From Barthelona sp. PCE (lineage: Eukaryota; Metamonada: BaSk clade), in the NCBI GenBank assembly GCA_040285745.1, contig JAUFOR010000004.1, positions 744,001 to 808,000 of the forward strand: a stretch of 64,000 nucleotides of DNA, read 5' to 3'. Made by a program: the position numbers and the translations under genes. The notes below the pieces were generated by a model. The model was not told the origin of the DNA, ran no database searches, and worked only from the letters and a program-made list of their open reading frames with translations. Positions 28,801-36,352 of this stretch are shown here, piece by piece. Position 1 is the first letter of the stretch, and each line of letters opens with the position of its first letter.

Positions 28801-31800
28801 TCATTTCCCTCTCAAAACATTCAAAAAACAATGATATTTTCTTAGCCAGACCTGAAGCATCGACAAAACCCTCAGAAATAAGAGATGTGAAGATTAGAGA
28901 TCCGAAATTCGGCTTAGATAAAGATACTGAGCGGGCAAATTGCTTAAGTATTTTCTTCTTCTCATCAGAGCTTTCAACAAAGGTCTGACTTAAAACAAAT
29001 CCACTGTTTCTATCAATCTTCAATGGGTGAGATTCAATATTAAGTTGTATAACCGATGAGCTTTCCTTCTTTGCATTTTCATAAATAGTACAATAATGGT
29101 TCAGTTCTTCTAAAACTGTGTTTTTCAAGCAGTTGATGCCATGGAATAAGACCCAGATATCAGTACCTATAGCTGCGTTGAACAATCGAGAAAGCTGGGC
29201 AGATGAACAACCCAATGCACAGTTGAGCGTGAGGATCATCTTACCCGCAAAAGTAGAAACAAAACGCATAATATCATGTGATATTGAGCTCTTTGAGTCT
29301 TTTAGAACAAAGTATTGTCCACTATTAATATAATTTATGATTGTAGTCGCCAACTGCACATAATCAGTAGTAGAAACTGGAGCAATTAACTGCGAATGTG
29401 TATGAAAAGTAGTTGGTGACCGCTTTCGATACGATAGAAAATCATAGCCGTACGTCATCATGTTGAGACCTAAACCGATCAGGAGCTCCTGTTCGTCTTT
29501 TGAAAGATAAACACGGAATCGTGAAGCCCACTCAACATCATACGTGCTCTTCACTCTTGAACGCAGTATATGCTCAAACACATCCTTATAGTACAAACAA
29601 TTTGAAAGAATATACTTGAGCTTAACAACAGAAGTGTAATCTGTGTAAGTGACGCCCAATTCCTCCAAAGCTGCATTGTTAGGATTGCCGTAGAAAAGAG
29701 AGCTTAGCTGACAAATCATAATGCTTAGTTGATTCAGAGCATTATTTGACTCCAATCGACCAGCAGAACCCGACATGGTTGATGACTCAATTAAATTTGT
29801 GAGTGTAACGGAATTGGCGAGCATTACGGCCTGTAAATGATGAGTGTTCAGAGAGTTTAGTACTGAAGCAACACTGAAATTGGCGTCACAACAGCATTCA
29901 ACAATACTCTTTTTGCTCGCCAACTTAACAGCATCCTTGATTGTGTACATGAACGTTCCAATCTGATGAATTAAATCTTCACCATGCAAATCAAACAGAT
30001 CAATGGACTGCTGGAAACCAATATACTCATTAAGGTTGGTCTTAAAACCAATAATGACCTGGGGAAGAAACTTATCAAAGACTAATTCTTCAATAAACGG
30101 AAAAACACTGTGCAATAATCGCACGTCAACGAAATTATCCTTCTTCTTCTTCGCATCCACATGAATTGTACCCAGCTCATCTGTTGAGTTAACATCCATA
30201 TGGTTAACAAACATTTCTCTATTAATGGGACTAAGTGTAGCCAACAAACTGAGCAAGTGCTCACGTGTGATGAAGAAAAGAATAGGGTGGTGCGCACGTT
30301 TCATCTCTAACAATTCTTCTAATTTCTTCTCCATATGAGAAATGAGAGATGCGAGTTGTGGTAAGAAAGTCTGACTCATGAGAGACAACTCAAAATCATT
30401 ATCCTTCATGTTAATAAAACAAGGCAAAAGTAGAGCGTCACAATCCTTGATAAATGAGATGATTGAATTCCAAAGACCAGAAAGACCACTAAATACGTTG
30501 AAGACAGATGTGGCACTTGTATCACTTTCCTTAAGAAGATTGAGACCGGGGAAGATTTTGTGCAATAAAGTGAGTTGATGTTGGAGATTCTTTAATTGTA
30601 TTAATTGAGTTTTAATCTCCATTAGGATGCTTATCCACATCTCAACGTTTGAACAAACATGACTTTTAATGATGAACTTATTGATTGTAAACGCCTTTGT
30701 GAGTTCAATTTTGGCAATCGTTAGCTTATGATAGTACAAATCGCAATACTCCAATAATTTTTCGATTGTATGATCGGAGACCACCTCCACTTCAGGGAGT
30801 AACTTGGTAAACGTCAAACAATGTGCTGAAAAGCGATATATAACTTCATCAAGGGTATTTTGAATGCTGAATTCCAAAGAAGACAACGCAAGAAGCTGCT
30901 CAATAAAACTTTTTGATGAAACAACATCAAATTCAACTAAAAACTTCACACTAAGTTCGCTTAAATCAATTGAATCGGCAAAAACAATATCTTCAGTTAA
31001 AGAAGTGGATATAATATTTGTACTGTTAGCCTTTGCACTCAAGTGATCAGTTAAACACCTCCAGTAGAATGAATTCAATCTAGACGAAACCAACTTATGA
31101 AGAACGGGTAACAGTGCATCTAAGAGATCACGAGTTTCGTAAATACTCTTGAGTAGTGATCCACTCGAAAACAAACCTGCATTCAGACCAGTACCATCAA
31201 AAACACACTCAAGCTTCTGATTGAGCTTCATAAAATCAATTTCAGCAGAACCAAGATCAAGCTCCAATACCTTAGTGTTGAGAATAACGCTGCTTAAACT
31301 ATGGAATTCATCATATATATCAATCAAAGAACCACTCAGACTTGTCATCTGAATTATATTATCCAAATCAGGGTCCTTACCAAATAGCGGCAGATAAAAT
31401 AGCTCTGCACCAATATTAAGCAAATCTATATCATAAAGTACTTTGTCCAACATACTTGCAAAGTTATTATGTATCTCGCGGACTTGTGCAATCGAAATAT
31501 TGTTCTTTAAAGGTGAGGAACTCTCAATCTGGCTTGCTAATTTCACAAGATCAATGCGGATCTGCTTACGAATAGCCATGATCTGGTTAACAAGATCTGG
31601 TGTGAGGGACTTCAGTTTTGCTTCAGCCTCTTGTAATGAATGAACAACTTCTAACCAAACACTATCAACTGTTAGTAAAAGGAAGGCTTCTTCGACTTCG
31701 AACATTGTACTACCAGGGAAACATTCCTCGGTGACAACATGAAGTAATGATCCACGTCTGCTACCAAATGCAGAACCCATATCTGGTATATTTGTATCCA

Positions 31801-34800
31801 AACCAGAACCAACACTGGAAACGTCAAAATTGAACTGGAAGTTTTGATCAGCTGTCTCACTCTCAAACTCAATGCTGTTGAATGAAGCAATGGATCGATT
31901 AGATGGGATGGCAGAAACATCAATTTTCATTTCTTGCAGACGCTCATTCAAACGTTTACGGAGCGAATAACCACGGAAAATACGTTGAATGACGACAGCA
32001 GCATGTTGCTGCTTCTCTCTATGAGCAGCTGCAGCACGGGAAGGCCTGCGCTTTTTAGAGAATGGGCGTGAATTGAATAGCATAGTTTGACCAGTTTCAA
32101 AGCCACCGACAATTGAAGGTCTGCGGCTGGAAGGCCGGCTACGCTGCAACGGAACACTCTTCAGAGCTTCTATTGACATTGTATCCTCAAATACATCATC
32201 TTTAAAATCCAGACTCTCGCCTTCTTCAAATCCAGCATTGTGCGATTCTTGGATAAGGTCAAGTTCTGCTTCAAACTCCTGAACATGCATCTGTTTTTTC
32301 ATTGATCGATGTTGGCATTCCTCTTCAAACACCTGTAACGGACTTGGGATATTCGTTTTTTTTGTATTCTTGTAGTGTTTTAGGATACTTGAATACTGTT
32401 TTGCAATCTGTGTCGCATAGACGAGCGCTTCAGGCTGAACACCGGCGTTGTATTTCGCAATGAAATCATAGATTGCTTTGATTTGACCAATTTTAATGCT
32501 GATCTCTGTATCAGTATCCTTAACATCATTCACAACATCCTTCACAATTTTGAAGTCGTTGATTGTCTTGACGACGGAAGAGAATGAGTTGAGCTTCTCC
32601 GAGCAGTCACTGACAACACACTTGAGTTCAGTAGCGGCTAGTTTCCGCAATGGACGCGAACACAAATCGTACCATACCCTGAGCTCGCTTACTAGCGCAG
32701 CTTTGAGTGGCTTGAGACTTAAAGATACACCAGCCACTCGTGTGTACTTGACAAAATCATTGTGTTCAACGAGAATCTCCATTGAAGAGTTCAAATCCTT
32801 GAAGATTAATTCAGCGCTGTTAAGATCAAGGTTATTCAGTGAAATACTACCACTGTCATCATTACCAGAATTGAAATCATTAAATATGCTTGTTAAATTA
32901 GTAAACGGATCAGAAATGAAAATCCAGTCGAACTTGTTGCTGATATCATCTAACACATGTGAAAAGTTCTGCTGAAGCTTGCTGAACATCTCAAAGCACA
33001 AAAACATATTCAATATGTCCGTGTCCTCAAGGAAAGCATTGTAAATACTGCAGTTAAAATCAGGCAGCATACCCAAGCTATCAGTGCAGCATTCAACAAC
33101 TTCACATGCATCGTTAATACCCTCTACAATTGGTAAATCAGCAAAGCTATGGATTAAAATAAATAAAATCTGTCTGATACCATCCTTAAGTGTAAGCTCT
33201 GTGGAGTTATCGATTACTGGATACTGAATAAGAATATGGGGGACTTTAAGTACGACGTCAAGCACAAATACTGGTTTGTAGGTCCCGTCGTCACATAAAT
33301 AACCCTTTGTGAGAACGTTATGAAGAGATTTAAGATTCTCAATTACAACAAATTTCAAAACTCTAAAGATTTGTCCACTTAATCTTTGCTTGAATACGTT
33401 TAACTCTTTTAATAAATCTCCTTTTTTCTCTAAGAAAACATCAGTGTCATAACAGTTATCATTCTTTTCATATGAATCAACAATAAATTGTTCCAATTCA
33501 AACAAACTATCTTGAAGTTCAGCTAAAAACTTCTTGATACTTTGTATAAACTGTGAAATCGATTGCTGCTGAATATCTATGAAAGCTGTTAAATCAATAT
33601 TATTGATATCAATATCTTCATTTAAAACATAACTGAAATCAAAAATCTTATACTTCAGAAGTCGTAAAAGAGGATACAGCATGCGTTGATACAAAATATT
33701 GTCTAAAGAAGCTAGGTTGGCTTTAAGCAATGTGAGAGAGTGCTCACACTTGAACACGTACTCATCCAAAATCATAGAATTCCATGTAAGAATGGCAAGA
33801 CCCTTTGAAAAACTGGTTTCAACCAATTCAATGGCATGTAGTAGTAACGGAAACAGCAAGGGAGAAATCCTGCCGAACAAATCTTCACGAAGGGTTAATA
33901 ACTCTTCGAGTTTGTTTGCAAAATTTAGATAGTTGTTCTGCTGTTTCAATACAATTTCTGTACAGTTGGGTAAATCTAAAGATTTTCCACTACTGTCTTC
34001 TAAGGATTTAGAATCATAAACGCTGTTGAGGAATTTCAAATTCTTGATCATTTCCTTTAGCTGGGATGCAAACATAATAACAAGATTTTTATCCTTATCA
34101 AATGTTAAAAGGTTCTGGTTCAGGTTCAGTCGCAAAAGCTCAATGTGTTTAGTAAATGAATAATGATGAACAACTTCAAACTCTGTAAGATCGTTAAAAA
34201 GATGATTGTACTGAATAACAGTATTACTCAGGAACCCTGGTGACAGGAAAACACGCAGTTTTAACACACAATTCAATTCAGTAGTGAGTTTATCCGTGAG
34301 TACCTTAACCAGGCTTATCTTTGAACTTATGAGAGGAAGATTCTTAGAAGTGGGTTTGTCTTGATCCTTGAGGAACTTCTTCTTCAATTCTTCAACATTG
34401 TCTTCAAACTCCTTCAACAGTTGATTGGAAATATCTTCAAATGCTTGTTCAAGATAATTGAGCTTGTACAGTTTCTCCAATGACAACAACTGATTGATAC
34501 GCTCAACTAATGTCAGCTTATTGTTCTCGTTCAGCAAGAACAACTGTGGTAGATATTGATAAAGATCCTTTTGTACTTGAAGATTTGTGTTGATAACACG
34601 TGTGAAGATTTTTTTCAGATTTGTGTCAAAAGTAGTAAGAGGATCGAATGTACTTGTTTTTAGATTCTTCAACAAGTACTTAAGATACTCCAAACTATTC
34701 AATTTGATATCTGGTAAGTCATAGAATATGATATAAACTTCTAGAATTTGCTTTAAAAGCATAAGATTCTCTCTAAATTGATTAATATCATAGAATATAT

Positions 34801-36145
34801 CTTCATCAGAGATTACAATGTTGAATTCATAGAAATGTAATCGATTTTGATTAAAGTTGAATTGGTAATTAGAGATAAGCTCATCCAAATTATTCAATAA
34901 TTGAATCAAACTTTTTAAATCATGAATCTGAAGTAACAAATGCAACGAACTGCTTGTATGAATGGGAAAGAGAACACTCCTTGTAAATTTAATAAACAAA
35001 TTGTTGAAGAGCATGAGGAGATATTTGACAGAACTAGTATCACAAAAAAGATTACAGTTCCTCACCAAGATGAGTAAAATCTCAAAAAAGTGAGGTATTT
35101 GATTGACTACCACATCAATAACACTTGAAAAATGTGAATATTTCAAATGACCCTCTTTAAAGCTTTGGTTATTTAATAAATGATTAAACTTATCAAAACT
35201 GCTCAAGTAGGAACATATTTCTTTGGTTTCCTTTTGACTTTCCATTAAAAGATTTTCATATTTTCTCCAGTTTTTCAAAACTAAAGTAGAACGATTAAGA
35301 GTTAATAAATCGAATATATTCTTTACGTTCTTCTGTTTCAGTTGCTCGATGATTGCGTTGATACTTGATAATCTATTTTTCCAATAAGAAAGCTCATCAC
35401 TCGGAAGGGCATTGAAGAAATTTTTTCTGATTGCAGCTATGTTTTGCATCTCTCCACAGATATCCTTAATTAACGTGATCCAACTTTCCACCAAGGTTTC
35501 ACAGTAAAATATGTTCTCTGGTGTTAGAATATCAGCGCTATTACCATTTTTAGGGTTCAGATTTAAATCCTCTTTAATGTTGATAATATTATTACTAGAA
35601 GAAATTTTTGAACACAGCTCATTATAATTGGTAAGGAAATTAGCAAATGATTCTTGAAAGATATTTAATGATCCTAAATTTGTTGTGTTCAGATTTGAAG
35701 TGGATTCAACAAAAGGATTGAGAACTTTTTCAAATAGGTGACTGAAACTTGTCAATATATCACCGTTACATACGAACTGAAATGTCATTTCATCAAAATT
35801 CTCTGGAGTTAGAACAACTTCTGCTTTTCGAACAATAAGTATGGTTAAAACATCTGAGCTGAGGTCGTCAACATAGAGTTGCACGCTGCAGGGGACAGAA
35901 ACCTCCTTTATCTCTTCAATATCGTCGTCAAATACTTGAATGGTAGAATTCCTGTTGCTTAAATACAATGAAAAAGAGGAAATCGTTGGGTCCGTGAAGA
36001 ACATTTGGTACGCATTGATAATTTCCTCGGTGAAAAATGCAGTAAATGAGATATTTAATTCTGAATTGGTTAGCGAAACAGTTACAAGCTCTAATAGGCG
36101 CTTGAACCTACAATCAAGCTCTTCGGCATCGGTAATGGTGTGCAT
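19877..36145 (-). CDS. Dynein-heavy-chain-like protein (DNHD1-type) with degenerate AAA1, 5422 aa
   Basis: One open frame of 16.3 kb. Residues 1 to about 1350 form a helical tail; an IQ motif (AAVVIQRIFRGYSLRKRL) sits near 1385. The linker and AAA ring follow. The AAA1 approach DVEWASRFRVYL (about 2210) aligns with the dynein 'DFEWL-QLRYYW'. The expected P-loop GPAGTGKTE is replaced by LKDSKSSISHD and the Walker B CFDEFN by LFHGIN, so the main ATPase site is dead. A good P-loop remains at AAA2 (GDSCSGKTT, about 2745); AAA3 has GTSYSGRST with Arg for Lys; AAA4 has none. A Lys-rich insert (about 3710-3790) precedes a coiled-coil stalk (about 3900-4190), then AAA5 and AAA6. Likely a structural or regulatory relative, not a motor. 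The ATG at 36145 is the first in frame. Confidence 0.85.
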   Translation of the reverse strand: MHTITDAEELDCRFKRLLELVTVSLTNSELNISFTAFFTEEIINAYQMFFTDPTISSFSLYLSNRNSTIQVFDDDIEEIKEVSVPCSVQLYVDDLSSDVLTILIVRKAEVVLTPENFDEMTFQFVCNGDILTSFSHLFEKVLNPFVESTSNLNTTNLGSLNIFQESFANFLTNYNELCSKISSSNNIINIKEDLNLNPKNGNSADILTPENIFYCETLVESWITLIKDICGEMQNIAAIRKNFFNALPSDELSYWKNRLSSINAIIEQLKQKNVKNIFDLLTLNRSTLVLKNWRKYENLLMESQKETKEICSYLSSFDKFNHLLNNQSFKEGHLKYSHFSSVIDVVVNQIPHFFEILLILVRNCNLFCDTSSVKYLLMLFNNLFIKFTRSVLFPIHTSSSLHLLLQIHDLKSLIQLLNNLDELISNYQFNFNQNRLHFYEFNIVISDEDIFYDINQFRENLMLLKQILEVYIIFYDLPDIKLNSLEYLKYLLKNLKTSTFDPLTTFDTNLKKIFTRVINTNLQVQKDLYQYLPQLFLLNENNKLTLVERINQLLSLEKLYKLNYLEQAFEDISNQLLKEFEDNVEELKKKFLKDQDKPTSKNLPLISSKISLVKVLTDKLTTELNCVLKLRVFLSPGFLSNTVIQYNHLFNDLTEFEVVHHYSFTKHIELLRLNLNQNLLTFDKDKNLVIMFASQLKEMIKNLKFLNSVYDSKSLEDSSGKSLDLPNCTEIVLKQQNNYLNFANKLEELLTLREDLFGRISPLLFPLLLHAIELVETSFSKGLAILTWNSMILDEYVFKCEHSLTLLKANLASLDNILYQRMLYPLLRLLKYKIFDFSYVLNEDIDINNIDLTAFIDIQQQSISQFIQSIKKFLAELQDSLFELEQFIVDSYEKNDNCYDTDVFLEKKGDLLKELNVFKQRLSGQIFRVLKFVVIENLKSLHNVLTKGYLCDDGTYKPVFVLDVVLKVPHILIQYPVIDNSTELTLKDGIRQILFILIHSFADLPIVEGINDACEVVECCTDSLGMLPDFNCSIYNAFLEDTDILNMFLCFEMFSKLQQNFSHVLDDISNKFDWIFISDPFTNLTSIFNDFNSGNDDSGSISLNNLDLNSAELIFKDLNSSMEILVEHNDFVKYTRVAGVSLSLKPLKAALVSELRVWYDLCSRPLRKLAATELKCVVSDCSEKLNSFSSVVKTINDFKIVKDVVNDVKDTDTEISIKIGQIKAIYDFIAKYNAGVQPEALVYATQIAKQYSSILKHYKNTKKTNIPSPLQVFEEECQHRSMKKQMHVQEFEAELDLIQESHNAGFEEGESLDFKDDVFEDTMSIEALKSVPLQRSRPSSRRPSIVGGFETGQTMLFNSRPFSKKRRPSRAAAAHREKQQHAAVVIQRIFRGYSLRKRLNERLQEMKIDVSAIPSNRSIASFNSIEFESETADQNFQFNFDVSSVGSGLDTNIPDMGSAFGSRRGSLLHVVTEECFPGSTMFEVEEAFLLLTVDSVWLEVVHSLQEAEAKLKSLTPDLVNQIMAIRKQIRIDLVKLASQIESSSPLKNNISIAQVREIHNNFASMLDKVLYDIDLLNIGAELFYLPLFGKDPDLDNIIQMTSLSGSLIDIYDEFHSLSSVILNTKVLELDLGSAEIDFMKLNQKLECVFDGTGLNAGLFSSGSLLKSIYETRDLLDALLPVLHKLVSSRLNSFYWRCLTDHLSAKANSTNIISTSLTEDIVFADSIDLSELSVKFLVEFDVVSSKSFIEQLLALSSLEFSIQNTLDEVIYRFSAHCLTFTKLLPEVEVVSDHTIEKLLEYCDLYYHKLTIAKIELTKAFTINKFIIKSHVCSNVEMWISILMEIKTQLIQLKNLQHQLTLLHKIFPGLNLLKESDTSATSVFNVFSGLSGLWNSIISFIKDCDALLLPCFINMKDNDFELSLMSQTFLPQLASLISHMEKKLEELLEMKRAHHPILFFITREHLLSLLATLSPINREMFVNHMDVNSTDELGTIHVDAKKKKDNFVDVRLLHSVFPFIEELVFDKFLPQVIIGFKTNLNEYIGFQQSIDLFDLHGEDLIHQIGTFMYTIKDAVKLASKKSIVECCCDANFSVASVLNSLNTHHLQAVMLANSVTLTNLIESSTMSGSAGRLESNNALNQLSIMICQLSSLFYGNPNNAALEELGVTYTDYTSVVKLKYILSNCLYYKDVFEHILRSRVKSTYDVEWASRFRVYLSKDEQELLIGLGLNMMTYGYDFLSYRKRSPTTFHTHSQLIAPVSTTDYVQLATTIINYINSGQYFVLKDSKSSISHDIMRFVSTFAGKMILTLNCALGCSSAQLSRLFNAAIGTDIWVLFHGINCLKNTVLEELNHYCTIYENAKKESSSVIQLNIESHPLKIDRNSGFVLSQTFVESSDEKKKILKQFARSVSLSKPNFGSLIFTSLISEGFVDASGLAKKISLFFECFEREMKTTIGYGQVLQLLHIISIMKGREHTVLPSNYINHLFSAFSVAKEDRDALEKNCSLSIQDSEQNSKYIHSVTSHESQIIVTSLIYVFDSTFKNDEELSSLLDIYHFEQNSQVYDLSFSFYKTYYEADASNKKKQVYESTSRSDHRTTSIKPSPSTMQLNSRILPIKLEDLATFNVGNIRLSQFNKLLEQIFNLRLSHEFKHVPHDLLLSSVHNAPTLTPYIGQNSARSHKSFKSTKSGKTLHSTGTLEEFGEILYDTPLCSELAVVYDSLGLLSPSTHIQKLASNMFVSLLFSNFIGLSGDSCSGKTTLIRALVRCLEKLITKQIEYKEVFLDQLDPNLSFEDIIVPITKPNLDSNNYCTFIHVHITEENSPHLNNLLSFGTSMFTTRSFLRQKEERYLMNNEFVFIVELPSSVQKSVYGSVIPVFYMNSDAIDWKHLVKIVVEKVKNLELKKANSSQMNYDFSPTIENLTMFNTNSSLIEMEIESEIDEQQKDKRRSGSITIEHTYQLLEWLFLTFFDRAYTFLFTPSLEDNPLRLKPLRHLTRNSCIRIMSEIVGALIINFTGNTSAFNFPLPSHIVRRIFSYALFTCLGSVLSNDDKKKFTVFLYLSLKLPGIPDSIMNTVDSIKETQLLSRSSLNYRRRNPTQVSLPSIFDYVIDVHSAEWLPAENLIIDSKIEPCVIESGLVNIDAVINAQNINVIFSKEFASVQFLVDLLFTNRKNELSTGTPLIPLLCGTSYSGRSTLLEALFLTQQDQSTFDVDETMDFIRLKGYSETSILDIVKSRTNQVSSGVYVPKKKFHDIAHIFKLDSINNSTMESTIIHSLVTDNVFHLDTNDPRSMVTVNDLYFCASETRGAMNNKLSQRTFPLFITTDISPREIAGKLCVNIFKESNGYHCFTPQLMNTLFNIIERFLDNLKPEHRRMSKLLFINIIKSLLNIKPDPKLEISEFLRISFSIIEVYLHDLVDVDFDKSFTHTMSKVFSISKGHRDSFQSTMSSAGASDQHSETQSVTSGFSPSKLSKNMPNVVNSFDRVLPLIRYVDGSYCVQYFSVSEFNNAIIQFVPEPLHPYVKESESCHLQLFQTAFLLSQLHVKGIHILMQSDVVSRYYLPLYDFNFIRCIILFLSLPLRPVFLEMGTQMADIKDNSLIIVRGSVAKQRESFLLDLLSHIDSFSHIKVIVTDTTCSIDWLPVEFALSVMWKTLPVLEIQNTFSAGIVEAPQFQKLLNDKIIGHKDTKPENIEQLMSFDFGKCVATLTASFVQILPQGKNLSEEFSKEQRKKKAKKRKKKKKRDEDTSSLNITADELISMLDSYKPKCETVVLEEKKEKRSRARRKTKEEQSEMEINAKRKILVNSVNEKINFDAHTVLEKTLYRNIPDLSQIFTVHLTPTTLGKYGLIMSNVFLAAVKSFESDADTMNRLQQSLQVLLRLEETVRSKNTNSTEEIDSLQELQGKELDCLSEISTELADWQVEKSNSSTQLMGVSLELDSINKNIATFNERSQIMLEKFEEEFQHLKEIPTLVRRVFENAKQNPDWLVVQDTFAFILAFFSPNLEVVIDHSSGTYSYPTSMEVEFNKITDSDFSVPFRDLIGGLGLNNFSLMKLLYNQPHFSAAFLSAVLPVAVRLLKFFVYLEPLVTIYIDRFHLITRREELSTEFDNLEHVIKLFETKIEKNQSKQKEYIEKLEFLTKKIRMNQNFLANIKRNLLQFDLVVNDLKDIMKNCTHISTPSRINVFWNTLSVMLYLQYRNHVHSSRDKILSNMIENIMPSNENVSFTTFFERRDVVCSILPESLHCVAGDPELAQFFCGAMVSSVYAPMIIYDPASIMRSYLNIPSHDFATYNYEEVINEDCIIWRLNSSKDLGIFQEAIGTLFNCFSGSFNYFKVNGVMYDIDIDRLPNIFFVVDSTDLFENVKSVSTLFNHIELSPSNGLMERVVFKHIFKCDSPDLCEEFFRLKEELQVFQEKTTTIKNDIFLTTSQIDSNITNIDSIFSNLVYLFENLNNNQKEIQRVNERFDFLNVYSSIYLQFAKEFVLFIKNFTDLYKNFLKNFQYFNFNQVLNFVEMVVSGAKNAPIGTKARLDMLLDSLTNLKKIILYQIPLNERFYLLAMMAFFDGVEHSDHVSTESYSSYKDVTSNILALLDIDYSTIKLPINAEVEECKYDSNGLYRLQYLSSIDIISFDFSEFLEEFQAKCDIFTQLYHNIEQQMFSSHKIILIEFLEILSEFASFEHLNKVQLFVIVYNLTRSLAIPRIVDGAVVSDSHPNSSLLTSLLRSFIEFICGADISQTMTDPDVIMANNVLSTLLKSKSITGRTGLGYGVAFTYKHHIPLFMSRVFSDNRYTAIWHSSVSISSIDHLKMHDPKSRVICITVTQNTNFEDLNNFCLQLNKLNFFFCIFYNDEYDVPDELKDVFRRQSLNVFSFSTPITVQALLPNLLLSLPSSFYSSNEMENSTQLNSFLLRMGYAYASACLSGMHVSDSTSSTQNLMVSHIYRVFYATAAGISNNHLSDNTAIKSVAQYNGIRHAAVEMIHESFPIPGISYNIASVVDCFLDDKGNMIKEKRERDEIALGYPSLMLWNHIYNENSQRLKVLPTQDTSALFNITGVSLLSELLPDLFDSEDIIKSSLRFNKVMYSQNFSHAIDRCDMPFIQSTYSPSVVRLFLKHLPELPFFPKKNPTTKYTLPPSFFSHLAFVKEHGMSVVTVLKLCLSNGGIQTSEGLNSLYQLKQLFTWVQNLSDTLKNIGEQDLPMESILIMLSLSQHMEAMINGIQPLLLGKTKTIDVSIIPDLQRFFHYTYLSIMQSKSRFSSDLSLKLSVISDKTKIKSEDSLVLSKFHINHQCQLDKNSKLTTLDFNPFVDSYTNMFNNSTMPIAALGLGRISRNNSSINSCSNVNSLYLHERSKNIPLPLFASKFGHMLNSFCDIDEDEELFYNRLSTVLFTTTDTDKVKGILSRFVALSPHAQCHNSTFEFLTMLQTN

Positions 36146-36352
36146 GATGCCGAGACTTGTCGAGAAAAGGTAAGTAATGTAATACAAGTTTTGAAATGTG
36201 GCTTTGGTTTTTTTGAAGAACTAAGGGCGTGTACTGGTATGTTAGACCTATTGATCATAATGCGTTAGTTCTTACGTCATCTAAAGTGTAGAAATTTTCA
36301 ACGCAGGTACAAGTCATTGTTGTTGTTTCAAATCAATTGTTGTGGGATCTCT

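Noticed and set aside
32496-32975. 159-codon open frame opposite the dynein-like gene
   Set aside because: Low-complexity Ser/Leu-rich antisense shadow with no start signal or homology.
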